Below, piece after piece: positions 1 through 7,187 of a stretch of DNA of 64,000 bases (the first letter of the stretch is position 1; each line of letters begins with the position of its first letter). The notes under the pieces were generated by a model. The model had not been told where the DNA came from. It saw only the letters and a program-made list of their open reading frames with translations, and did not search any database. The DNA comes from Klebsiella oxytoca NBRC 105695 (GTDB lineage: Bacteria; Pseudomonadota; Gammaproteobacteria; Enterobacterales; Enterobacteriaceae), in NCBI RefSeq assembly GCF_001598695.1, contig NZ_BCZK01000010.1:62001-126000 (forward strand), in the 5' to 3' direction. A program made the position numbers and the translations under genes.

Positions 1-1053
1 GACCTGAGCCGTTTCAACCGCAAATGTCTGTACGGAGCCATCCTGCTCTTCAACCCGCACATCCAGGCGTCCGGTTAGCGCGCTGTTTAGTTCCTGAATA
101 CGAAACGGGCCAGCGGCAACCGTCGTTTCATGGATGACTCTGCCCTGTTGGCTGACCGTCACTTTGGCATTGGTGCGAGCGATACCGGATACTTCAGGCG
201 CGTAGCCTCGAAGCTTAGGTGGCAGCTGGCTTTCATCGCTTGCCAGCGACAAACCGGTATAGCGCCATGAGTCAAAGAGATCGGAAGAGAGATAGTCTTC
301 ACCGACGGTGAGTTTTGACATCATTCCAGGTAATGCGCGATAGGCGTAAAAACGGCTCCAGTCAAAATTACGTGAATTTTTATCCGAACGTCCGGTGGTA
401 TTGTAATAGCTCCCCTGGTAATCCCCTCTCAGACGCCAGGGTCCCAAATTGACGCCCGTCGTACCGCTGATGCTGGCGCTCTGGCTCTGATTCCCCTGAC
501 GCGGCCAAGTGACATTGGTATTCAGGTTATAGTCAACCAACATCCCGGGGATACCCTCTTCCCAGCGGGAAATCGGTAACCAGGAAGCATCCTGATATTC
601 CAGCCAGGCTTGAGGCACCGCGATTTGCAGGGATGACTCTGACAGATCGCCGCGCAGGACGACGCCTTCAAGAGCGGAAAAATCAGCGCAACGCCCCTCG
701 TCGAGCCACTTAATCATTTTAAACGCGTCTTCCCGCAGACCGAGAAGCTCTACCTGTGCAGGCGTCAGACAGGTTTCTACAACCACTCCATCGTCACGGG
801 TTCTTTCAATAAAAGAAATTTCCTGGTCAGAAATACTGTGCTCGTTTAAGCGCATGCTGAGCGTGTAGGTTCCGGGCATAATATAACCGGCGCGGGAAAA
901 ACGCGACAAGTCGATATTTTCCCGGTCTTCCGAGTCCAGAATATCTATATTAAACTCTACCGCCACTACCGGTGATGTAGAACCAAAAATGGCAATAACA
1001 ATGTAAATACCCAGTCGTCGCAGGTAAAAAGCTGGTGGTCTGCTTTTTTTCAT
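1..1053 (-). CDS. PapC-like fimbrial outer-membrane usher (N-terminal 351 codons, cut by window edge)
   Basis: Outer-membrane usher that would accept chaperone-subunit complexes and assemble a P-pilus-like fibre. It starts with ATG at 1053 and stays open to base 1, so only the N-terminal 351 codons are here. A signal peptide of about 31 residues (MKKSRPP...SPVVA) precedes VEFNIDILD, the usual mature start of PapC-type ushers. Family features visible are the N-terminal domain with paired Cys around residues 100-125, the PQAWLEYQDASWLP stretch, and the barrel segment with SRNFDWSRFYAYRALP. The plug-domain region GYAPEVSGIARTNAKV is followed by AAGPFRIQEL, close to the fimbrial usher signature. 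From memory of the family, the match to PapC is closer than to FimD. It lies 106 bp downstream of the PapH-like gene, reproducing the papA-papH-papC order; chaperone and adhesin genes should follow outside the window. Confidence 0.93.
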   Translation of the reverse strand, partial: MKKSRPPAFYLRRLGIYIVIAIFGSTSPVVAVEFNIDILDSEDRENIDLSRFSRAGYIMPGTYTLSMRLNEHSISDQEISFIERTRDDGVVVETCLTPAQVELLGLREDAFKMIKWLDEGRCADFSALEGVVLRGDLSESSLQIAVPQAWLEYQDASWLPISRWEEGIPGMLVDYNLNTNVTWPRQGNQSQSASISGTTGVNLGPWRLRGDYQGSYYNTTGRSDKNSRNFDWSRFYAYRALPGMMSKLTVGEDYLSSDLFDSWRYTGLSLASDESQLPPKLRGYAPEVSGIARTNAKVTVSQQGRVIHETTVAAGPFRIQELNSALTGRLDVRVEEQDGSVQTFAVETAQV

Positions 1054-1159
1054 TTTTTAAAATCCATTTATTGCCTGGTAGAATTCACCGGTGGGAGATG
1101 TCAATTCCGGAAATAATTTAGATGAGCAGTTCATCTATTTTTATCATTCATTTTTTCCG

Positions 1160-1693
1160 TTATTGATAGGTCACCATGAAACGAATGATTCCGTACCAGT
1201 CGCCTTCCGACAGCGTTTTGCTGCCGCGTACTAACGATAATAAGTAACGTAACTCATTGTTTTCATTTTGTATCATTACGGCCGGCATCGGTATTCCGTC
1301 GCGAGCCACATCGCCAGCCTGATTGTGAATACGCAGTCCAAGCCCCTGGGCCTCGCCATTGACTTTAAAAATATCCGGGCGAAATACCTCAGTTTCCCCG
1401 CTAAAGGTGATATTTACGCTTTGCCATAAGCCACCGCGGCTCCGTTCCAGTGAGCAATTCACCAGTCGTACTGCGAAGGGTTTGATGACCGCCTTGCCTT
1501 GTTCATTAAGATCGTTATACGAAATCACGCCGAATGGAATTTCCTGCCAGGCATCGTTGGTATGAATGGAACAGGCCGACTCCTGAATTTGACCATTCAT
1601 CGTGACCAGTCCCCGCCCTTGATCGGACGCCAGAGACAACGGTGATATGCCTAATAACCCACTCAAAATCAGATAACGCGATATTTTTACCAT
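1160..1693 (-). CDS. PapH-like minor pilin / fibre terminator-anchor subunit
   Basis: A 177-residue exported fimbrial subunit. The signal peptide ends near LSLAS, followed by DQGRGLVTMNGQI. Two Cys (ACSIH and VNCSLE) can form the immunoglobulin-like pilin disulfide, and the protein ends in a beta-zipper-like motif (GIIRFMVTYQ). Its position between the major pilin and a PapC-like usher is that of papH, whose product ends assembly and anchors the fibre in E. coli P pili. The start at 1693 is supported by AGGAG seven bases upstream. Assignment as PapH rather than another minor pilin is inferred mainly from gene order. Confidence 0.8.
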   Translation of the reverse strand: MVKISRYLILSGLLGISPLSLASDQGRGLVTMNGQIQESACSIHTNDAWQEIPFGVISYNDLNEQGKAVIKPFAVRLVNCSLERSRGGLWQSVNITFSGETEVFRPDIFKVNGEAQGLGLRIHNQAGDVARDGIPMPAVMIQNENNELRYLLSLVRGSKTLSEGDWYGIIRFMVTYQ

Positions 1694-1710
1694 GACTGTG
1701 CTCCTGAATA

Positions 1711-1732
1711 TCGGGCTGCAAACGCAGCCCGA
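1711..1732 (-). promoter_or_regulatory. Intercistronic stem-loop between pilin and PapH-like genes
   Basis: Perfect 9-bp arms TCGGGCTGC / GCAGCCCGA with a four-base loop, lying in the 67-bp gap between the pilin stop and the PapH-like start. No T-run follows on the minus strand, so it looks more like an RNA-stability or partial-termination element than a full terminator. E. coli pap operons also use a structured papA-papH junction to make much more major pilin than PapH. Confidence 0.6.
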
Positions 1733-1760
1733 ATAAAGCTACATGAGAACAGGACTCACC

Positions 1761-2306
1761 TTATTCATAAGCCAGGGTAAAGTTGGTTACCGCTTCAAAA
1801 TCACCCGGAGTGACGTTGGTAACAGTAGAGATTTTTTCAAGGTAAGCGCTAAAGCTTAGGGTATTGTTGCCAATGCCCAGGCCGCGGCCGCTGGTAGGTA
1901 CCAATAATTTCACAGGTTGACCAGAACCATCTTCAATACGTACGCCAGCCCCCGCAGCCTGACCGGAAATAGCCAGCATGCTCATATCTCCCGGAACATT
2001 ACCGCCAGCAAAGGTCACTTTGACGGTGTTATACATCGGGTCACCGTTTGAATCCTTCTCGAAGGAGCAGTTTTCCAGCTCAATGTCGAACGGACGAGGA
2101 GTAGAGATACCGCCATTATCCAAATGCGTATTGGAGATCTGACCCAGTTCGATACGCTGATCGCCGTAGCCATTTTTAATAGAGCATGGAGCATCAATAA
2201 TAGAACCCCAGAAGGTGACCTTGCCGCTTCCCTGATCGGCCTGAGCTGCGAAAGAGGCGACACCCATAGTGAGAACAACAGCAGATGCAATTTTGCTAAT
2301 TTTCAT
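1761..2306 (-). CDS. PapA-like major fimbrial pilin
   Basis: A 181-residue structural pilin. The chosen start (ATG 2304-2306, MKISKIASAVV) begins a classic signal peptide ending at SFAAQA, with GGA about seven bases upstream; an in-frame ATG 57 bp further up would add a non-signal extension. The mature part starts DQGSGKVTFWGSI (donor-strand region). It carries two disulfide Cys (APCSIKNG and ENCSFEKD) and ends in NFTLAYE, with the penultimate Tyr typical of chaperone/usher pilins. It is the first gene of the operon and faces the long AT-rich region at 2307-3215, which should hold its promoter. Confident as a pilin; the serological or receptor type cannot be read. Confidence 0.9.
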   Translation of the reverse strand: MKISKIASAVVLTMGVASFAAQADQGSGKVTFWGSIIDAPCSIKNGYGDQRIELGQISNTHLDNGGISTPRPFDIELENCSFEKDSNGDPMYNTVKVTFAGGNVPGDMSMLAISGQAAGAGVRIEDGSGQPVKLLVPTSGRGLGIGNNTLSFSAYLEKISTVTNVTPGDFEAVTNFTLAYE

Positions 2307-2696
2307 AATACATTCCGTTATATTAAAAGTTACTGGATAACCATCCTGAAAAATAACTCGCAAAGATAACTACGGCTGTTTCTGGTGGCCAAAGTGTTGC
2401 TATATCTTGTTGAGTTATGTTTATTCCTGACAGCGAAGTCATACTAACTTGAAAACCCTTCCAGTCAAACATATGCACCTACTTAAACGAACATTACGAG
2501 CTAATAATTTTATAAAAAAATAATTTACAGGATAATATCTCGCCACACCCCTTTAACACGACAATGTGTGTAAAAATATTACTAATAATTAAAAAAAAAC
2601 TTATCGCAACCTTCAACAGAAGTGCACCGGTAATCAAAGCGATTAAAAAAACATTAATTTTCAATGAATTGCCTGAGCGAAAAAGGCGCTAAAAAC

Positions 2697-2784
2697 ATTA
2701 GGAGTTATCCATAGGAAAATTCCTAATACATATTTCTGGCGGGAAAGTTTTAAAAGTGAAAAATCCTATAAAATAGTAGGATTT
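2697..2784. promoter_or_regulatory. Clustered TAGGA/TCCTA inverted repeats upstream of the pilin operon
   Basis: Two inverted repeats share one core. ATTAGGA (2697-2703) pairs with TCCTAAT (2721-2727), and a further TAGGA at 2712-2716 lies between them. AAATCCTA (2761-2768) pairs perfectly with TAGGATTT (2777-2784) across 8 bp. Five copies of the same pentamer in 88 bp of pilin-upstream DNA suggest a regulator-binding cluster; the protein is unknown. Confidence 0.35.
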
Positions 2785-2881
2785 CTTTATTGGAAGCAGC
2801 GCAGAGAAGCAATATTTTACCATTTGGTCAAAAAGCCTTTTGCGGCCGAAGTAACCTTATAGGTATGTCGGCAATACGATC

Positions 2882-3007
2882 ATGATCCACAGCAATATCT
2901 TATGCGGTATCTTGCCGGGTCAGATGAAAGAGGAAAAAGATTTGCCCTCTTCACTGCAGCAAATGAGCATGCATCCCCGGCAGGGAGATAGGGCAAGTGG
3001 GATTTAA
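2882..3007 (+). pseudogene. Possible remnant of a PapB-family fimbrial regulator
   Basis: A 41-codon open frame (MIHSNILCGILPGQMKEE...) with upstream in-frame codons reading VGNTI. PapB-type regulators have a GN motif about 11-12 residues before an LPG-x-M-x-E motif, then an Ile-Ser-x-Ile-His segment. Here GN, LPGQMKEE and QMSMHP occur in the same order and spacing, but the helix-turn-helix half is missing. Weak evidence; it could be chance similarity in a non-coding region. Confidence 0.25.
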
Positions 3008-3174
3008 CATCATATCCCTACACGAAGAGATGTTATTTTTTCGGTTACTTGTTATTCTGCTGAATTGTTGTCCAGGTGATTATCATTCAGCGTAGTTATT
3101 TATCAGACGCTGCCCTGGCGCTTGCCGACTCCCCCTCCAGAGCAAAAACATGGAGAGCGGCAAATCCATTATTC

Positions 3175-3198
3175 ACACCTGCCCTGCAGGTGTTTTTT
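3175..3198 (+). terminator. Intrinsic terminator-like hairpin just before the oxidoreductase start
   Basis: Perfect 8-bp arms ACACCTGC (3175-3182) and GCAGGTGT (3186-3193) with a CCT loop, followed by a run of six T. It ends 17 bases before the GTG start at 3216, inside what would be the transcript leader. It is either the end of a lost upstream gene or a leader attenuator. Confidence 0.65.
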
Positions 3199-3215
3199 CC
3201 ACAGGGAGATTTACC

Positions 3216-4538
3216 GTGAGATTTGCATCAGTACCTTTCAATCAAAATCAGGTGGGATGGCCGCTTAATGAAGAAGATCTTTATCGCCAGCCCTCGCTGA
3301 GCGGCGACATTAAAGCTGACTGGGTGGTTATCGGTTCCGGCTATGCCGGGGTAAGCTTTGCCCGCAGGCTGGCCAGCATCAACCCGCAGCTGAGCATCGT
3401 GCTCATTGACGCAGAATGCGCCGCGACCAGCTCCTCAGCGCGGAATTCCGGCTTTATTATCGGCCTGCCGCATAATATCGGCAGCTCTACCGCCGAGTTG
3501 AAAAAGGCGCAGGACTATCGCGCTCTGCTGCAGGAGGGGATCCGCCTGCTCGATGACACGGTGACCAAGCACCAGATCGATTGCGAATGGGAAAACGTCG
3601 GGAAATACCACTGCCAGATAGATCCGTCCAGCGAAGCCATTATGCAGGAGTACGTGGATAACCTGCAGCTGATGCAGGAACCTTACAGCCTGCTGAACGG
3701 CGAAGCGCTGTATCAAAAGCTGGGAACTCGCCTTTACAGCAAAGGGATTTACACTCCCGGCTGCATTCTGGTGAATCCGGCAAAACTGATCGCGGGCCTC
3801 GCGCGCCATCTGCCGGATAATGTCACCGTGTTTCACCAGACCCCGGCGCTGGCTCTTCACCAGGAAAACGGCGGCGTCAGGGTGACGACCCTGCAGGGCA
3901 CCATCCGCGCCGACCAGGCGATGCTCGCCACCAATGCGCTCTCCCGCGAGCTCTCGCCAACCGTGAGCCGCCAGGCGTCGATGGCGACCTACGCCAGCAT
4001 TACTGCCCCGCTTACGCCCGATCAGCGCCAGCGTCTGCCGGCGATGGAGAGCTGGGGATTAACCCCGGTCAATGCGATCGCCGGGGCCACCCTACGCTAT
4101 ACCCACGATTATCGTTTTCTTGTCCGACAGCATGTCGATCCGGCATTGCGCGGCGTGATTACCGCCGGACAAACCGCTAACGCCGCAAGACAGCATCTGG
4201 CGCTGTTCCATACGGCCTATCCGCAGCTGCAGGATGTTCCTCTGGAGCGAACCTGGTCCGGGACCATCAGCGTCACCCGCAACGGCGCGCCGGTCTGGGG
4301 GCGTCTTGCGCCGCGGATCTGGACTGCGGGGGGCTGTAACGGCGCCGGCGTGTCAAAACAGACCATCGCCGGGACGCTGCTTGCCGATCTGGCGATGGGC
4401 CAGGACAACCCGCTGATCGCCGCGATGCAGTCGCTCGGCCAGGCCAACTTTATGCCGCCCTCCCCGTTCCTGGATATTGGGGTGGCGGGCGCGTTATGGA
4501 AAGAGCGTTATATGGGACGTAAAGAGATGCCCGTATAG
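3216..4538 (+). CDS. FAD-dependent oxidoreductase of the DAO/OrdL (amine oxidase-like) family
   Basis: A 440-residue flavoenzyme expected to oxidise an amine or amino acid; substrate unknown. The dinucleotide-binding motif VVIGSGYAGVSFARRL lies near residues 37-52, followed by the acidic end of beta-2 (VLIDAE) and SSSARNSGF, a FAD-contact segment typical of the family. The C-terminal FAD segment RIWTAGGCNGAGV is present. I chose GTG at 3216 because AGGGAGAT lies six bases upstream; the alternative ATG at 3150 would place the terminator hairpin 3175-3198 inside the coding region. It stands alone and is convergent with the aminopeptidase gene. PuuB-like gamma-glutamylputrescine oxidase is one possible relative, but no polyamine genes are nearby. 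Confidence 0.85.
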   Translation: MRFASVPFNQNQVGWPLNEEDLYRQPSLSGDIKADWVVIGSGYAGVSFARRLASINPQLSIVLIDAECAATSSSARNSGFIIGLPHNIGSSTAELKKAQDYRALLQEGIRLLDDTVTKHQIDCEWENVGKYHCQIDPSSEAIMQEYVDNLQLMQEPYSLLNGEALYQKLGTRLYSKGIYTPGCILVNPAKLIAGLARHLPDNVTVFHQTPALALHQENGGVRVTTLQGTIRADQAMLATNALSRELSPTVSRQASMATYASITAPLTPDQRQRLPAMESWGLTPVNAIAGATLRYTHDYRFLVRQHVDPALRGVITAGQTANAARQHLALFHTAYPQLQDVPLERTWSGTISVTRNGAPVWGRLAPRIWTAGGCNGAGVSKQTIAGTLLADLAMGQDNPLIAAMQSLGQANFMPPSPFLDIGVAGALWKERYMGRKEMPV

Positions 4539-4558
4539 TCACTACGGGCGGGTGACTG

Positions 4559-4589
4559 ACAGGTTTCACCGCGCAGGCGTGAAACCTGT
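4559..4589. terminator. Hairpin between convergent oxidoreductase and aminopeptidase genes
   Basis: Arms ACAGGTTTCAC (4559-4569) and GTGAAACCTGT (4579-4589) pair perfectly across nine bases between two convergent genes. The T-runs are weak on both strands, so a shared bidirectional terminator is likely but not certain. Confidence 0.6.
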
Positions 4590-4597
4590 TACTCAGG

Positions 4598-5377
4598 CTA
4601 ATCCGGAATCACTTCATCTTTTCGCAGGGTCAGCACCTCAAACCCCTCGGCGGTGACGGCGACGGTATGCTCCCACTGGGCAGACAGTTTTTTATCGCGA
4701 GTGACCACCGTCCAGCCGTCTTTCCTGGTTTTTATTCGGCTATCGCCCTGATTAACCATCGGTTCAATGGTAAACACCATCCCCTCCTTGAGCACGGCGC
4801 CGGTGCCGGGTTTGCCGTAATGCAGCACCTGCGGATCTTCATGCATATCTCTGCCAACGCCGTGGCCGCAGTACTCCCTGACCACGCTGTAGCCATTACC
4901 TTCAACATAAGTCTGGATCGCATGGCCGATATCGCCCAGCGTCGCCCCCGGTCTGACAACCTTAATGCCCTTCCACATAGCTTCATAGGTTTTCTGCACC
5001 AGCCGACGGGCCAGCGGTGAAACCTCGCCAATCAGATACATTTTGCTGGAATCGGCAATCAGCCCCTCTTTCTCCAGCGTAATATCCACGTTCACGATCG
5101 TGCCGGATTTCAGCAGCTCGCTTTCCTTTGGCATGCCGTGACAAACGACTTCATTGATCGAAGTATTGAGCACATAGGGAAAATCGTACTGCCCTTTGCT
5201 GGCCGGACGCGAATGCAGGTCGTTGACGATAAAATCTTCCACCCGATTGTTGATGGCCATGGTCGAGACGCCGGGCTGAATAAAGCTATCCAACATGTCG
5301 AAGACCGAGGCCAGCAGTTTGCCGGCATGGCGCTGGCTGGCGAGCTCCTGCGTGGTTTTAATGGGAATTGATAGCAT
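4598..5377 (-). CDS. Type I methionine aminopeptidase (second, non-ribosomal-locus copy)
   Basis: A 259-residue metalloprotease removing N-terminal Met from cytosolic proteins. All five metal ligands of the MetAP fold are visible: Asp in NVDITLE, Asp in IADSSKM, His in CGHGVGRDMHED, Glu in FTIEPMVN and Glu in QWEHTVAV. Length matches the E. coli enzyme (about 264). The essential map gene normally sits beside rpsB, so this is probably an additional paralogue. Its start overlaps the end of the upstream ParD-like gene by 20 bp, implying translational coupling. There is no zinc-finger N-terminal extension. Confidence 0.93.
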   Translation of the reverse strand: MLSIPIKTTQELASQRHAGKLLASVFDMLDSFIQPGVSTMAINNRVEDFIVNDLHSRPASKGQYDFPYVLNTSINEVVCHGMPKESELLKSGTIVNVDITLEKEGLIADSSKMYLIGEVSPLARRLVQKTYEAMWKGIKVVRPGATLGDIGHAIQTYVEGNGYSVVREYCGHGVGRDMHEDPQVLHYGKPGTGAVLKEGMVFTIEPMVNQGDSRIKTRKDGWTVVTRDKKLSAQWEHTVAVTAEGFEVLTLRKDEVIPD

Positions 5378-5576
5378 TGATCACCTCCAGCAACCGGTCA
5401 GAGCCGGACTTGAGCATCATCAGCTTGATTTGCTGATGGTTAAGTTCGGGATAGAGCTCGCTCATCATCCCCAGACGGATCCAGTACTCCGCCTGGGCGT
5501 TGACCGAACGCGACATCGCCTTACTGGCGTCACGAATATCGTCGTGCAGCAGGTCTGAAATTTTTACAATACCCAT
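5358..5576 (-). CDS. ParD-like small protein coupled to methionine aminopeptidase
   Basis: A 72-residue protein of the ParD-like family. The N-terminal VKISDLLHDDIRDASKAMSRSVNAQAEYWIRLG looks like a ribbon-helix-helix segment (beta strand, then helices with the S-V-N-A-Q turn). The C-terminal half carries Leu-rich helices ending in INAINSH. It overlaps the aminopeptidase gene by 20 bp and is transcribed first. ParD proteins are usually antitoxins, but no ParE-type toxin is present; the partner here is the aminopeptidase. Role unknown: autorepressor or direct partner of the enzyme are both possible. Confidence 0.75.
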   Translation of the reverse strand: MGIVKISDLLHDDIRDASKAMSRSVNAQAEYWIRLGMMSELYPELNHQQIKLMMLKSGSDRLLEVINAINSH

Positions 5577-5942
5577 TTATATGTACCATTACGATTTATA
5601 TATGTTTCGTATATTACGCCTGCGGACGCAAGCGTCCAGTTTTTTCTGCCTCGGCCCCTTTTGCCGTTGCCGACAGCGATCGTGTTGACTGAAAAGAGCA
5701 GTATGATGCGCGGCGAATGCCACACCCAGCCGTGTTGCATGAAAGAACGGCAGAGGAATAAGTGTAAGCAGATTAGGGTTTTTATTTGGTCTTCGAAAAT
5801 TCTCTTATTACTTTCTCTAACCCCTGATTAAATATTCTTATTACGATATCAATTCCATTTATTTTTGATGACCTGAACTTAAGAGTGCGATATAAAACCA
5901 CGCAAGATTTAACTTTTTTATAACAGAGCAAAGGCTAAGTAA
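5577..5942. other. Divergent intergenic region between ParD-like gene and asd paralogue
   Basis: It holds a terminator-like hairpin on the plus strand (GGACG 5624-5628, CGTCC 5633-5637, T-run 5640-5645). Beyond that it contains AT-rich sequence that should include promoters for both neighbours. I looked for a lysine-riboswitch-like structure upstream of the asd-like gene and saw none. No convincing small gene. Confidence 0.45.
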
Positions 5943-7061
5943 ATGAAACAGGTCGGCATTATTGGTTGGCGTGGCATGGTAGGTTCTGTATTGCTTCAAC
6001 GCATGGTTGAAGAAAACGATTTCCGTGATATCTCTGCACATTTTTTTAGTACCTCCAGCGCGGGGACCGTTGGCCCAACTATAGATGGCGAGAGTTATAT
6101 CCTTAAAGATGCGAATTCAGTCAGTGAACTCGCCGATATGGATATTATTATCACCTGCCAGGGCGGCGATTATACTCAAGCCATTTATCCCGCACTTATT
6201 ACGCATGGCTGGCAGGGTTATTGGATCGATGCGGCATCGGCGCTTCGCATGGATGAAAAAGCCTGTATCATTCTCGATCCGGTTAACCGTACCCATATCG
6301 ATCGGGCAATCCACCAAGGGCTAAAACTTTTTGTCGGCGGTAATTGTTCGATTACCCTCAGCTTGATGGGGCTCGCCGGCTTGCTCAAGGCTGACCTGAT
6401 CGAATGGATGAGCGTGATGACCTATCAATCTGCATCCGGCGCTGGCGCTAAACATGTCAGAGAATTAATCGCGCAAAGCGCCTGGGTGAGCAATCATTTG
6501 TCGGCAGAGGAATTGACCAGCTCCGGCTCAGTCCTTCCTTTAGTCAATAAAGTCAGCGAACTGATTAACAGCGCGGGCATGCCCGTCCAACACTTCGGCG
6601 CTCCCCTAATGGGAAGCATCATTCCCTGGATTGATGCCGATTTAGGCGACGGCAATAGCCGCGAAGAGTGGAAAGGCGAAGCAGAAACCAACAAAATTCT
6701 GGGCTTGCCCCGCGGAACTATTCCCGTGAACGGTTTATGCATTCGGGTTGGCGTCATTCGCTGCCATAGCGCAGCGATTACTTTAAAATTAAAGCGTGAA
6801 GTCAGCGAAGCTGAATTTGCTGAATTAGTGGGTAATGCCCATCCCTGGGTTAACTATGTCCCCAATAATAAAAACGACAGCGTCAGCAAATTGACCCCAG
6901 CCTATATCAGTGGCTCGCTGCAGGTAGGCATAGGCCGTTATAAAAAAATGGCCCTGAATAATGAACCTGTATATTCGGTACTCACCGTTGGGGATCAGCT
7001 TTTATGGGGAGCCGCGGAGCCTTTACGTCGTATGTTAAATATCTTGCTTAATCGCGTTTAA
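5943..7061 (+). CDS. asd: Aspartate-semialdehyde dehydrogenase (apparent second copy)
   Basis: A 372-residue NADPH enzyme converting L-aspartyl-4-phosphate to the semialdehyde in the lysine/threonine/methionine pathway. The N-terminal nucleotide-binding motif is VGIIGWRGMVGSVLLQRM. The catalytic Cys is in GGNCSITL, near residue 136. The QSASGAGAKHVREL segment, the Arg/His pair in RVGVIRCHSAA and the C-terminal VGDQLLWGAAEPLRRML all match the enteric Asd family. It is clearly diverged from the housekeeping enzyme and visibly more A+T-rich than its neighbours, suggesting separate acquisition. It stands alone with no dap, thr or ectoine genes nearby. All recognisable catalytic residues are kept, so it is probably active. 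Confidence 0.9.
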   Translation: MKQVGIIGWRGMVGSVLLQRMVEENDFRDISAHFFSTSSAGTVGPTIDGESYILKDANSVSELADMDIIITCQGGDYTQAIYPALITHGWQGYWIDAASALRMDEKACIILDPVNRTHIDRAIHQGLKLFVGGNCSITLSLMGLAGLLKADLIEWMSVMTYQSASGAGAKHVRELIAQSAWVSNHLSAEELTSSGSVLPLVNKVSELINSAGMPVQHFGAPLMGSIIPWIDADLGDGNSREEWKGEAETNKILGLPRGTIPVNGLCIRVGVIRCHSAAITLKLKREVSEAEFAELVGNAHPWVNYVPNNKNDSVSKLTPAYISGSLQVGIGRYKKMALNNEPVYSVLTVGDQLLWGAAEPLRRMLNILLNRV

Positions 7062-7187
7062 TTGTTCTGCGGCAGGCGTTTTAATACCAGGATGGTGGCC
7101 AGGGAAATATATTTATATATCGGTTCCACCACCGCGGCATCCTGTGCCCCGGCCTGTCGCCGTCAAACCCACAGCGAGGTTCTGCTT

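Larger units (their letters stand above)
2307..3215. other. Long AT-rich intergenic region between the pap-like operon and the FAD oxidoreductase
   Basis: About 900 bp without an intact gene, much more A+T-rich than its surroundings up to about 2870. It should contain the pilin promoter. No papI-like gene was seen. It contains a cluster of TAGGA/TCCTA repeats (2697-2784), a short open frame with a weak PapB-like motif (2882-3007) and an intrinsic-terminator hairpin (3175-3198). No invertible-element ends of the fimS type were recognised. Confidence 0.6.

Noticed and set aside
3150-3215. ATG-started extension of the FAD oxidoreductase
   Set aside because: The 22 extra codons contain a perfect terminator hairpin and lack a ribosome site, while the GTG at 3216 has a strong one.
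5358-5576. Classical ParDE toxin-antitoxin system
   Set aside because: No ParE-like or other small toxin gene is adjacent; the coupled partner is a metal-complete aminopeptidase.
5646-5942. Lysine riboswitch upstream of the asd paralogue
   Set aside because: The region lacks the series of paired, conserved helices expected; only a single short hairpin is seen.
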